This document shows, piece by piece, positions 8,126 through 15,299 of a DNA stretch of 39,226 nucleotides (position 1 is the stretch's first letter; each line of letters opens with the position of its first letter). The DNA comes from Xanthobacter autotrophicus (GTDB taxonomy: Bacteria > Pseudomonadota > Alphaproteobacteria > Rhizobiales > Xanthobacteraceae): positions 1 to 39,226 of the forward strand of contig NZ_JAIVFO010000023.1 in assembly GCF_029991245.1 (NCBI RefSeq). Reading direction: 5' to 3'. A program made the translations under genes and the position numbers. The notes below the pieces were generated by a model, which was given only the letters and a program-made list of their open reading frames with translations, did not search any database and had not been told where the DNA came from.

Positions 8126-9628
8126 ATGGCAGATGGCAGCAAGGCCGGCGTAACGTACACCACGGTGGACGCCGCCTATTTCGAGCAACGGGCGCTGAAG
8201 CGGCATGCGCGGGTCTGGTCGCTCTGGGCGCTGGGTGTCGGCGCGGTGATCTCCGGGCATTTCTCGGGCTGGAACCTGGGCATCGCGTCGGGCGGCTGGG
8301 GCGGCATGTTCATCGCCGCGGTCATCATCGCCATCATGTATCTGGGCCTCACCTTCTCCATCGCCGAGATGTCCCCGGCCCTGCCCCATACGGGCGCCGC
8401 CTATTCCTTCGCCCGCACCACCATGGGGCCGTGGGGCGGCTTCATCACCGGCCTGTGCGAGAACGTGGAATACGTGATCACGCCGGCCGTGGTGGTGTCC
8501 TTCATCGGCTCCTACATGGGCTCCATCTTCGGCACGCCACCGGCGTTCCAGCCGGTGTACTGGGTCTTCGGCTACATCCTGTTTGTGGGGCTCAACATCG
8601 CCGGCGTGGAACTCTCGTTCCGGGTGACGCTGGTGGTCACGCTGGCGGCACTCGCCTGCCTCGTTGCCTTCTGGGTGAGCGCCCTGCCGGTGGCGGACTT
8701 CTCGCGCTGGGCGCTCAACATCGGCGTCGGGCCGGACGGCACCGCGGTGGAACTGCCCAACGGCGGCGGCCCGTTCCTGCCCTTCGGCCTTTCGGGCGCG
8801 CTGGCCGCCCTGCCCTTCGCCGTGTGGCTCTTCCTCGCCATCGAGCAATTGCCCCTGGCGGCCGAGGAATCGGTGGACCCGAAGACCGACATGCCCAAGG
8901 GCATCATGCTGGGCATGGCGACCCTGATCGTCTCCGCCTTCATGATCCTGTGGCTAAACTCATCGGTGGCGAATGGCGCGTTCGGCCTGTCCACCTCGCT
9001 GGAGCCGCTGCTGGACGGCTTCAAGGCCATCTATGGCGACAGCCTCGCCCGGCTGCTCGCCTTCGTGGCGGTGATCGGGCTGATCGCCTCGTTCCACACC
9101 ATCATCTACGCCCAGGGCCGGCAGATCTATTCGCTCTCGCGCGCCGGTTATTTCCCGCGCGCCCTCTCCGTGACCCATGGCGGGCGCAAGACGCCGCACG
9201 TGGCCATGATCGCCGGCGCCGTGGTCGGCCTCGTGATCATGCTCGGCATCTGGTTTGCGCTGGGGGCGGAGGCGGGCGCGGCGGCCATCGGCGGCACGCT
9301 GCTCAACATGGCGGTGTTCGGCGCCATGCTGTCCTATGTGATGCAGGCCCTGTCCTTCATCCTGATGCGCAAGAACATGCCGCACATCGCGCGGCCCTAC
9401 AAAAGCCCGTTCGGGGTCCCGGGGGCGGTGCTGACCATCGTCATCGCCCTCGTCACCATCTCCTTCCAGCTTTCGGACCCGATCTATCGCAACGGGGTGC
9501 TCGGCGTGGCCCTGTGGTTTGCAGCCGGCCTTGCCTATTTCGCCGCGATCGGCCGCCACAAGCTGGTGCTGTCGCCCGAGGAGGAGTTCGCCATGTCCGG
9601 GGGCAAGGCGGAGTACAAGTCCTACTGA
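8126..9628 (+). CDS. eat: Ethanolamine permease, APC superfamily (EAT family)
   Basis: 500 aa from ATG 8126, chosen for GGAGGG 9 nt upstream; in-frame TTG 8063 and ATG 8075 precede it without a better site. About 12 hydrophobic segments are seen. N-terminal residues WALGVGAVISGHFSGWNLGIASGGWGG and SPALPHTGAAYSFARTTMGPWGGF are typical of the amino acid/ethanolamine transporter group, and PFAVWLFLAIEQLPLAAEESVDPKTDMPKG is the conserved mid-protein loop. Position directly after eutBC supports ethanolamine as substrate at the inner membrane. The separate palindrome in its leader suggests it may have its own promoter. Other APC amino-acid substrates cannot be excluded. Confidence 0.9.
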   Translation: MADGSKAGVTYTTVDAAYFEQRALKRHARVWSLWALGVGAVISGHFSGWNLGIASGGWGGMFIAAVIIAIMYLGLTFSIAEMSPALPHTGAAYSFARTTMGPWGGFITGLCENVEYVITPAVVVSFIGSYMGSIFGTPPAFQPVYWVFGYILFVGLNIAGVELSFRVTLVVTLAALACLVAFWVSALPVADFSRWALNIGVGPDGTAVELPNGGGPFLPFGLSGALAALPFAVWLFLAIEQLPLAAEESVDPKTDMPKGIMLGMATLIVSAFMILWLNSSVANGAFGLSTSLEPLLDGFKAIYGDSLARLLAFVAVIGLIASFHTIIYAQGRQIYSLSRAGYFPRALSVTHGGRKTPHVAMIAGAVVGLVIMLGIWFALGAEAGAAAIGGTLLNMAVFGAMLSYVMQALSFILMRKNMPHIARPYKSPFGVPGAVLTIVIALVTISFQLSDPIYRNGVLGVALWFAAGLAYFAAIGRHKLVLSPEEEFAMSGGKAEYKSY

Positions 9629-9634
9629 ACGAAA

Positions 9635-9662
9635 GGCGGCCCGCCCTCCATGGCGGGCCGCC
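9635..9662. terminator. Hairpin between convergent genes (probable bidirectional terminator)
   Basis: GGCGGCCCGCC and GGCGGGCCGCC pair perfectly (11 bp) around the loop CTCCAT. It fills the 40-bp gap between the permease stop and the stop of the minus-strand hypothetical gene. On the minus strand the stem is followed by TTTCGTT, so it is more terminator-like in that direction. Confidence 0.7.
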
Positions 9663-9668
9663 GTGGCC

Positions 9669-10049
9669 TCACACCTGCTCGGACGACACCACACGGAAGG
9701 TGTGCATTTCGTCGTCCTCCCGGACGGAAATATATTCACCCACCTCGAAGCTTTCGTCGCCGAAACGATAGCCGGCCTCGTCGTCGTCGGTGCCGTGGAT
9801 GTCGTAGCGGAACGCCCAGCTGCCGCCGGGCCGGCGCACCAGATGGCCCACCTCGTCCGCCTCGCCGGGGCGGAAGCGGACCACGCGGCACACCTCGCGG
9901 TGCTTCGCCCACAAGCCGGGATCGATGCGTCCCGCCTCGTTGAGCGGCGCCACGAAGCTGTAGCCGAAAGTGCGAGAGCCTTCCGGATGGCCCTTCTCAC
10001 GGGCAAGCTCCATGCGGATCTGACGGAAGCCGTGCGGCAACTGGGACAT
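9669..10049 (-). CDS. Conserved hypothetical protein
   Basis: 126 aa from the ATG at 10049, preceded by GGGGGAGAG; the frame also opens upstream to 10109 without a better ribosome site. The protein is acidic and soluble, with no signal peptide or membrane segment. It contains GYSFVAPLNEAGRIDPGLW, a Trp/Gly-rich middle (GGSWAFRYDI), and ends with short strand-like blocks (ESFEVGEYISVREDDE, HTFRVVS), suggesting a small beta-rich fold. I recall similar uncharacterised proteins in Rhizobiales but cannot name a domain. It is convergent with the permease gene; upstream is a 327-bp gap before the divergent phasin-like gene. No function assigned. Confidence 0.75.
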   Translation of the reverse strand: MSQLPHGFRQIRMELAREKGHPEGSRTFGYSFVAPLNEAGRIDPGLWAKHREVCRVVRFRPGEADEVGHLVRRPGGSWAFRYDIHGTDDDEAGYRFGDESFEVGEYISVREDDEMHTFRVVSSEQV

Positions 10050-10376
10050 GCGTTTCTCTCCCCCGGACCTGACGGTCTCGTACATCGCCGGCCCCAAGAG
10101 GGTCATCACGATGCGTTGACGATCGCACCTTTCGCCGGCCGCTCCGGCAGGAAGCCTGCGGCTCCGCTTGCACGGTGGCGAAGGGGTGCGACAATGGAAT
10201 CACCCTCTTGCGAGCGTAACCCTTCGAAAGGTGATTTTCGCGCATCGCGTTCGCAAGGCATTTGACCTCGCGCAAGGCTCGGCCGGCGCAGGAACCTTGA
10301 TACTGGTCATGGGAGTGCTGCGTCCCGAGCGGGGCGCAGACGGGTCGGGGGCCAACGCCCGACGGGAGACACAAAC
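10050..10376. other. Intergenic region between divergent hypothetical and phasin-like genes
   Basis: 327 bp that must hold both promoters. I see no convincing -35/-10 pair; TTGACC at 10262-10267 has no good partner hexamer 16-18 bp downstream. No long repeat, RNA gene or small coding frame stands out. Confidence 0.4.
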
Positions 10377-10736
10377 ATGAACGACTCCGCCGTTTTTCAA
10401 GGCTTGGCGCGCGCCCTCAGCACCGGAACGCCACCGGCTGCCTGGCCGTTCGCGCTCTGGAAGAACCTGTTCTTCGACTGTCCGCTGGCCGCGTCCACCC
10501 ACGTGCAGCAGTTTGTCGGACGGCAGATGCAGGAGCAGGTCCAGCTCCTGAACGACCTCGCCAGGGAGCGGAACCCCTCCGCAGCGCTCTCGCGCGAGGC
10601 GGCCTTTCTGCAGCAATCCGCCCTCGCCTGGAGCAGCGAGATGCTGGAGGTCGCCGAGCTTGTCCAGACGCGGCTCCTGAGCGCCACCCAGTCGGAGAAG
10701 CCGCAGGACCAGCCGCCCCTTACCCGCGCCGCCTGA
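10377..10736 (+). CDS. Small phasin-like protein
   Basis: 119 aa, ATG start with GGGAG about 7 nt upstream. The predicted helical core FVGRQMQEQVQLLNDLARERNPSAALSREAAFLQQSALAW followed by SSEMLEVAELVQ has the pattern of Phasin_2-type proteins, in which a short helix hairpin carries the 'F..rq..eq..ll..la....p..a...q..f.q' spacing. Phasins coat polyhydroxyalkanoate granules in the cytoplasm; other members of this family are only structural or stress-related. No pha genes are near, so the role is inferred. It is monocistronic, with a strong hairpin just after the stop. Confidence 0.6.
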   Translation: MNDSAVFQGLARALSTGTPPAAWPFALWKNLFFDCPLAASTHVQQFVGRQMQEQVQLLNDLARERNPSAALSREAAFLQQSALAWSSEMLEVAELVQTRLLSATQSEKPQDQPPLTRAA

Positions 10737-10740
10737 GCCC

Positions 10741-10777
10741 ATGACGCCGCCACCCCCGGTGGGCGCGGCGGCGTCAT
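10741..10777 (+). terminator. GC-rich hairpin after the phasin-like gene
   Basis: ATGACGCCGC (10741-10750) pairs with GCGGCGTCAT (10768-10777), with one further C-G pair inside. It begins 4 nt after the stop codon. There is no T-tract after the stem, so it may be a weak or factor-assisted terminator. Confidence 0.55.
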
Positions 10778-10855
10778 CTCCCGCGCGGACCGGGAGGCAG
10801 GCGAATGGTCTCCCATCCGCCCGATCGGGCGCCAGTCCAAACTGATTTTCTGAAG

Positions 10856-10940
10856 TGGTGCGGACGGCGGGACTCGAACCCGCACGCCTTGCGGCGCAAG
10901 ATTTTAAGTCTCGTGCGTCTACCGGTTTCGCCACGTCCGC
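10856..10940 (-). tRNA. tRNA-Leu (anticodon UAA)
   Basis: 85 nt including encoded CCA. On the minus strand the acceptor arm GCGGACG pairs with CGTCCGC, followed by ACCA. The anticodon stem CGAGA/TCTTG encloses the loop CTTAAAA, giving anticodon TAA, and the T-loop GGTTCGAGTCC is present. The long variable arm (GCGCCGCAAGGCG region) is that of a class II leucine tRNA. It reads UUA/UUG, rare codons in this GC-rich genome. The gene stands alone between the phasin-like gene and doxX, with no integrase or duplicated 3' end nearby. Confidence 0.95.
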
Positions 10941-11038
10941 CCGGGCCGGACGCGCGATGACGACCGGGAGCGGGACTTTAGGGAAGATGGCGGCCGCCGG
11001 CAACGCGGCCGCCATCCACGTTCACACCTTCCACGCCT

Positions 11039-11521
11039 TCACACATTCCGCGCCTTTACGCCGTCCGCGCCGGAGCGCTGCCCTTGCGCGAGGCGTTCCT
11101 CCCGCCCGCGGCGCTCCAGTTCCAGCTTCCGGCACAGGATCGCGCCCACCATCAGCCCGCCGATGAGGCTGATGTGTTCCACCACCACGTGGAACTCGAA
11201 CAGCCGCTTCTCGCCGTCCATGGCCCAGAACGGATGCGCGATGGGGATGGTCAGCGCCGTGAACACCGCCAGCATGCCGAAGCCGAGCCAGGCGGCGCGG
11301 TTCAGCACCACCAGGACGGAGCCGATGAGCAGCACGGCAATGACCGCCGGTGCAAACAGCCCGGCGGGCTCGACGCCGAAGAACGACATCTCGGCCAGGG
11401 TGGCCTGATAGTTCATCAGCTTGTCGAGGCCAGCGCCCCAGAAGATGAAGGTGAGCAGCAGGCGCGCGACGACGCCGAAGATGGGGCTCGCCAGAAGGGC
11501 GGCGAGAGGAGATGGGGTCAA
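11039..11521 (-). CDS. DoxX-family membrane protein
   Basis: 160 aa if translation starts at TTG 11521, chosen because AAAGGTG lies about 7 nt upstream. An in-frame GTG at 11575 would give 178 aa but has no ribosome site and a basic, non-membrane N-terminus. Four hydrophobic segments are seen (VVARLLLTFIFWGAGLDKL, APAVIAVLLIGSVLVVL, LGFGMLAVFTALTIPIAHPFW, HISLIGGLMVGAIL), with the family feature 'F...G..Kl' in helix 1 and a HPFW segment after helix 3. DoxX-like proteins sit in the inner membrane; some link to redox or sulfur-compound oxidation, but most, including this one, have no proven function. The C-terminus is a charged tail. Confidence 0.75.
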   Translation of the reverse strand: MTPSPLAALLASPIFGVVARLLLTFIFWGAGLDKLMNYQATLAEMSFFGVEPAGLFAPAVIAVLLIGSVLVVLNRAAWLGFGMLAVFTALTIPIAHPFWAMDGEKRLFEFHVVVEHISLIGGLMVGAILCRKLELERRGREERLAQGQRSGADGVKARNV

Positions 11522-11656
11522 GATTGCACCTTTCGTGCTGTGAAGCCGATGCGGCAATATCCGCCCGCGCTTCACTTCACGCCGGCGGCCTGCGCCGCAC
11601 GCTTCTCTTGTCCCCCCACGGATGAACCGCAGATGAACCCCGGATACGGCCTTCGT

Positions 11657-12082
11657 TCAGCCCTGCCCGGACGCAGGACCCGCATCGACCGGCGTGATCG
11701 CGACCGATTCACCGCAGCCGCAGGATGAGGTCTGGTTGGGATTGTTGAAGACGAACTGGGACGAGACCTTGTCGGTCTTGAAGTCCATTTCGGTACCAAG
11801 AAGGAAGAGCACGGCCTTGGTATCCACCACCACCTTCACGCCCTTGTCCTCCACCACCGAGTCGAAGGGGGCGACCTCGGTGGTAAAATCCATCTTGTAG
11901 GACATGCCGGCGCAGCCGCCATTCTCGATGCCCACGCGCAGCGCCGTACCCGGCTCCGCCGCAGCGAGGATCTCGCGCAGGTGGTCGGCGGCCGCATCGG
12001 TGATGCGGATGACGGGCGGCAGGCTCCGCTTTGCGGATGTCTTTGCAGGAGCCGGGGCGGACGTGTCTGAAGCAACGCTCAT
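11657..12082 (-). CDS. A-type Fe-S cluster carrier (HesB/IscA/SufA family)
   Basis: 141 aa. It receives and hands over Fe-S clusters to apo-proteins in the cytoplasm. The three conserved cysteines are present: C57 in GGCAGMSY, and C121 and C123 in SSCGCGES near the C-terminus. A roughly 22-residue Ala/Ser/Pro-rich N-terminal extension precedes the fold (VIRITDAAADHLREIL), making it longer than E. coli IscA or ErpA (107-114 aa). GGAGATG lies 7 nt before the ATG. It is not next to suf or isc genes here, so I cannot say whether it is SufA-, ErpA- or IscA-like. The many Fe-S clusters of the complex I encoded later in the window would be typical clients, but that is only inference. Confidence 0.9.
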   Translation of the reverse strand: MSVASDTSAPAPAKTSAKRSLPPVIRITDAAADHLREILAAAEPGTALRVGIENGGCAGMSYKMDFTTEVAPFDSVVEDKGVKVVVDTKAVLFLLGTEMDFKTDKVSSQFVFNNPNQTSSCGCGESVAITPVDAGPASGQG

Positions 12083-12161
12083 GGGTCATCTCCGAGCCTT
12101 GCCGTTTCAAGGACGGCGGGCACCCCTCTTAAATGGAGGATGATGGGCGCCCTCACAAGGC

Positions 12162-12187
12162 TCCATATGATCGTGGCGGTATATGGA
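12162..12187. promoter_or_regulatory. Inverted repeat TCCATAT-N12-ATATGGA (candidate operator)
   Basis: Perfect 7-bp arms with a 12-bp spacer, 80 bp upstream of the Fe-S carrier start and 215-240 bp upstream of the GGDEF-EAL gene. It does not match the iron (Irr/RirA) or IscR boxes I know. A protein-binding role is inferred from symmetry only. Confidence 0.3.
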
Positions 12188-12289
12188 AGCCATCGGCATG
12201 GGCCGGAATGGCCAATCCACCCCGCCGCGGGTTCGAGATCGGAGTCCGAAATGACGCAGCGCCCCAACACGGCTGAAATGCCTGAGCCA

Positions 12290-12318
12290 TTGTTTTTCAT
12301 CAGAGAAAGAACTATAAA
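12290..12318 (+). promoter_or_regulatory. Sigma-70-like promoter for the GGDEF-EAL gene
   Basis: TTGTTT (12290-12295), a 17-bp spacer, then TATAAA (12313-12318). Transcription would begin near 12325, about 75-90 nt before the start codons discussed for the downstream gene. It is the best hexamer pair I noticed in the window. Confidence 0.5.
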
Positions 12319-12414
12319 GCCAAGCTATAGAGGTAATAACATGCCACGGTATTGCCCCTCCTGCGATCGGAGCTAGGGCGGAGCGCTGGAGCGATGGGAC
12401 AATGAGGGCACGCG

Positions 12415-14820
12415 GTGCCATGTTCCTCTCCATCCCTGCACCGGGCCTCGCGGTCTTCCTTGCGGCCGTCCTTGCGATCATGGCCGCGTCGGCCGGCCCA
12501 GCGGCGGCAGGACGTGATCGAACTTCCAGGCCTTCCCACCCCGCCCGTTGCGATCTTCGAGGGCGTCCTGGTTCTGCTGGCGGTGATGGTCGCATGCTCT
12601 CTCATCGTGAGAGCGCGCCGACGCAGCGGCGCCCGTGGACCCAAAGCGATGGTCCCCGCCGCAGTCGCCGCCGGCCTGCCCGCCGGCGCCTTCGAGCACA
12701 CCGCGATGGGTTTGGCGCCGGTCGGCAGCGACGGCATCACCCTGCAGGCAAGCGAGGAACGCTTCGACCTCGCGGTCAGCGGATCGAATCAGGGTGTGTT
12801 CGACATCCATGGGCACAGCGGCGGCCTGCATCTGTCGCCCCGCGCCCGCGACATCCTCGGCATCCCGCCCGACGCCCCCATCGATGTGCGAAGCGCCTTT
12901 CGCCAGATGCTGCGCGGCGCCGACCGGCGCAAGGTGGCCTCGGCACGGAAGGCTCTGGTCCGCGGCGGCGGGAGCGGCGTCGATCTCGATATCCAGATTT
13001 CCCGGCCCGGCGGCGCGCGTCGCGACGTGCGGTGGCATGGCCTAGCCATTCGTGATGGCAAGGGAGCCGTGACCCGCGTGGTGGGCATGGTCACTGACGT
13101 CACAGCGCAAAAGCAGAACGAGCGCCATCTTCGCCTTGCCGCTGCCGTGTTCGCCAGTTCCCACGACGGCCTGGTGGTGACAGACCTTCATGCGGTCATT
13201 TCCGCGGTGAACCCGGCTTTTTCCCAGATCACCGGCTTCGCCGAGGACGAAATCCTCGGCAAGACCATGCGCATCATGCAGTCCGGCCGGCACGACCGCG
13301 AATTCTACCGCGGCATGTGGACGGCGCTCACCTCAATGGGCGCCTGGCAAGGCGAAATCTGGAACCGCCGCAAGAACGGCGAGGTTTTTCTCCAGCAGCT
13401 CAGCATCCGCACCGTCTATGACGAAAAAGGCGCGCCCCAGAACTATGTGGGCGCATTCCACGACATCACCCGGATCAAGCATTCCGAATTCGAGCTGGAC
13501 CGGATCGCCCATTACGATCCCCTCACCGCCCTGCCCAACCGCACCCTGCTGGCATCCCTCCTTGACCTCGCGGTCAGCCGGGCCGGCAAGAGCTGCGCGG
13601 TGCTGTTCCTGGATATCGACCGCTTCAAGACGGTCAACGACAGCCTCGGCCACATGGCCGGCGATGCCGTGCTCAAGGCGGCGGCCGAGCGCATCCGCGC
13701 CGCGCTCGATGCCGATGCGACGCTCGGACACTACGGCGCCGACGAGTTCGTGGTGATCCTCGAGGAGATCGAAGGGCCGCAGGATGCGGCCATGGCCGCC
13801 ACCCGCCTCATCGATGAACTGGCCCGGCCGTTCACGGTGGATGGCGGCGAGATCTATCTGGGCGCCAGCGTGGGCATCAGCCTCCATCCCCTCGATGCCG
13901 ACGATGCCGCCCAACTGCTCCAGCATGCCAACACCGCTTTGGCTGAAGCGAAGGCGCAGGGCCGCGGGATCTATGCCTTCTACACCCAGGCCCTCACCCG
14001 CAGCGCCCGGGTCCGCATGGAGATGGAGGCGGACCTCAGGCGCGGCCTCGTGCGTGAGGAATTCCGCCTGAACTTCCAGCCGGTGGTCGACCTCGCCAGC
14101 GGGCGCATCGTGGGAGCGGAGGCGCTGGTGCGCTGGCAGAGCCCGGCCCATGGCCTTGTCCCGCCCAACCGCTTCATCCCGCTGGCCGAGGAAACGGGCC
14201 TCATCGAGCCCCTCGGCGACTGGGTGCTGGAAGAAGCCTGCCGCCAGATGGTGCAATGGAGCGCGGCGGGGGCAGATCTCGATTTCATCGCCGTGAACCT
14301 GTCGCCGCGGCAGTTCCAGCGCGACGCCCTGTGCGAGCACATGGAAGGCGTGCTCCGGCGCACCGGGCTTCCCGCCGCGCGGCTGGAGATCGAAATCACC
14401 GAGAACGTGCTGTTCGGTGCGGCCGCGGCGGCCGAGCGCAAGCTGCATGACATGCGCGACAGCGGCGTGCGCATCGCGCTCGACGATTTCGGCACCGGCT
14501 ATTCGTCCCTGGCCTATCTCAAGCGCTTTCCCATCTCCAAGCTGAAGATCGACCGCAGCTTCGTGCACGACCTGCCCCGCGCCGCCGATGCGGAAATCGC
14601 CACCGCCATCATCTCCATTGCCCGCGCGCTCGGGCTTGACGTGGTGGCGGAGGGCATCGAGGCGCCGGAGCAATGCGCCTTCCTGAAGGAGCGCGGATGC
14701 GGCTTTGGGCAAGGCTACCTGTTTGGCCGCGCGGTGACCAGCGAACGCTTCCTGCGCCTTGCGCTCCAGGGGCCGATCGCCACCGGCGCGGCCGCTCCCG
14801 GCAGCGCGCTGCTCCATTGA
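12415..14820 (+). CDS. Membrane PAS-PAS-GGDEF-EAL protein (cyclic-di-GMP phosphodiesterase with degenerate GGDEF)
   Basis: 801 aa from GTG 12415, but the start is doubtful. The first 33 residues are Arg/Ser/Pro-rich, while the +2 frame from ATG 12402/12420 encodes a good signal peptide ending PAAA; the two frames would join at about 12510 (see finding). In this frame follow a membrane segment (VAIFEGVLVLLAVMVACSLIV, ~45-65), two PAS-like domains (~115-215 and ~235-355, the second ending FHDITRIKHSE), a GGDEF domain with motif GADEF (441-445) and an EAL domain with EALVRW (569-574), NLSPRQFQ, EITENVL, LDDFGTGYSSL, VVAEGIE and GQGYLFG. EAL residues look complete, so c-di-GMP hydrolysis is likely; cyclase activity is doubtful. 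It is convergent with the DUF1467 gene. Confidence 0.85.
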   Translation: MPCSSPSLHRASRSSLRPSLRSWPRRPAQRRQDVIELPGLPTPPVAIFEGVLVLLAVMVACSLIVRARRRSGARGPKAMVPAAVAAGLPAGAFEHTAMGLAPVGSDGITLQASEERFDLAVSGSNQGVFDIHGHSGGLHLSPRARDILGIPPDAPIDVRSAFRQMLRGADRRKVASARKALVRGGGSGVDLDIQISRPGGARRDVRWHGLAIRDGKGAVTRVVGMVTDVTAQKQNERHLRLAAAVFASSHDGLVVTDLHAVISAVNPAFSQITGFAEDEILGKTMRIMQSGRHDREFYRGMWTALTSMGAWQGEIWNRRKNGEVFLQQLSIRTVYDEKGAPQNYVGAFHDITRIKHSEFELDRIAHYDPLTALPNRTLLASLLDLAVSRAGKSCAVLFLDIDRFKTVNDSLGHMAGDAVLKAAAERIRAALDADATLGHYGADEFVVILEEIEGPQDAAMAATRLIDELARPFTVDGGEIYLGASVGISLHPLDADDAAQLLQHANTALAEAKAQGRGIYAFYTQALTRSARVRMEMEADLRRGLVREEFRLNFQPVVDLASGRIVGAEALVRWQSPAHGLVPPNRFIPLAEETGLIEPLGDWVLEEACRQMVQWSAAGADLDFIAVNLSPRQFQRDALCEHMEGVLRRTGLPAARLEIEITENVLFGAAAAAERKLHDMRDSGVRIALDDFGTGYSSLAYLKRFPISKLKIDRSFVHDLPRAADAEIATAIISIARALGLDVVAEGIEAPEQCAFLKERGCGFGQGYLFGRAVTSERFLRLALQGPIATGAAAPGSALLH

Positions 14821-14826
14821 TGCCAT

Positions 14827-14851
14827 CGGCCTCGGTGGTTGAGCGAGGCCG
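14827..14851. terminator. Hairpin between convergent GGDEF-EAL and DUF1467 genes
   Basis: CGGCCTCG pairs with CGAGGCCG around a 9-nt loop, 7 nt after the plus-strand stop and within the 85-bp convergent gap. No T-tract is seen, so intrinsic termination is only suggested. Confidence 0.4.
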
Positions 14852-14905
14852 CGTGGGTCAGCTCGGTTGCCGCGCGGGCTGTGCCAACGGCCCCCCGAGT
14901 CAGGC

Positions 14906-15178
14906 TCACCCCTCCTTGGTGTCGAAGGGCATGGGCAGGTCTTCGAGCGAGACGGCGCCGCTCGTGAGGAGCCAGATGATGCCGGCCGTAATCACCGCCG
15001 CGACGATCGTGGTGGCGAGGGCCTTCTTGAGCAGCGCAGGGCGCACCGGCGCACCGGGATCGGTGCCGGGCGTGATGTCCCCCCTCTCCGCCTGCGAGCG
15101 CACCCCCCAGGGCAGCACCGCGAACAGCGTGGTCCACCAGACGATGAAATAGATGGCGACGACAGCACCGATCGACAC
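14906..15178 (-). CDS. DUF1467 family membrane protein
   Basis: 90 aa. Two hydrophobic helices (IGAVVAIYFIVWWTTLFAVLPWG and LATTIVAAVITAGIIWLLT) flank a conserved loop, WGVRSQAERGDITPGTDPGAPVRP, which is diagnostic of this small alphaproteobacterial inner-membrane family. Function is unknown. It lies downstream of mce in the Rhizobiales-type nuo-birA-rnj-mce cluster; in relatives I recall, proS and lol genes usually follow, but here a convergent c-di-GMP gene does. Confidence 0.88.
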   Translation of the reverse strand: MSIGAVVAIYFIVWWTTLFAVLPWGVRSQAERGDITPGTDPGAPVRPALLKKALATTIVAAVITAGIIWLLTSGAVSLEDLPMPFDTKEG

Positions 15179-15201
15179 GCGACATTCCTCGCTGGAGCAC
15201 G

Positions 15202-15230
15202 CCGATCAGCTTGCATCACAAGCTGATCGG
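15202..15230. repeat. Dispersed intergenic hairpin, copy 1
   Basis: CCGATCAGCTTG and CAAGCTGATCGG pair perfectly (12 bp) around the loop CATCA, just upstream of the DUF1467 gene. A related sequence with similar right flank (ATAACG versus ATACCG, then a TC-rich run) lies at 38607-38633. Probably a REP-like element rather than a regulatory site of one gene. Confidence 0.6.
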
Positions 15231-15299
15231 ATACCGTGTCCTCTCTTCTCAGGTCAGCGGCGGCCCCATTGATCCAGCCGGCAACCGCCCGCCATCGGG

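Larger units (their letters stand above)
12083..12401. other. Divergent intergenic region: Fe-S carrier / GGDEF-EAL gene
   Basis: 319 bp, more AT-rich toward its right side. It holds the inverted repeat at 12162-12187 and the sigma-70-like promoter at 12290-12318, listed separately. A 78-codon open frame (12140-12376) spans it but shows no recognisable domain and overlaps the promoter, so it is not called. Confidence 0.5.

Noticed and set aside
10856-10940. tRNA-Leu as a genomic-island attachment site
   Set aside because: No integrase, no duplicated 3' end and no change of gene content beside it.
12140-12376. 78-codon open frame between the Fe-S carrier and the GGDEF-EAL gene
   Set aside because: No known pattern and it overlaps the candidate promoter.
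13333-14826. 497-codon open frame antisense to the GGDEF-EAL gene
   Set aside because: The plus strand carries clear catalytic motifs; the antisense product has none.
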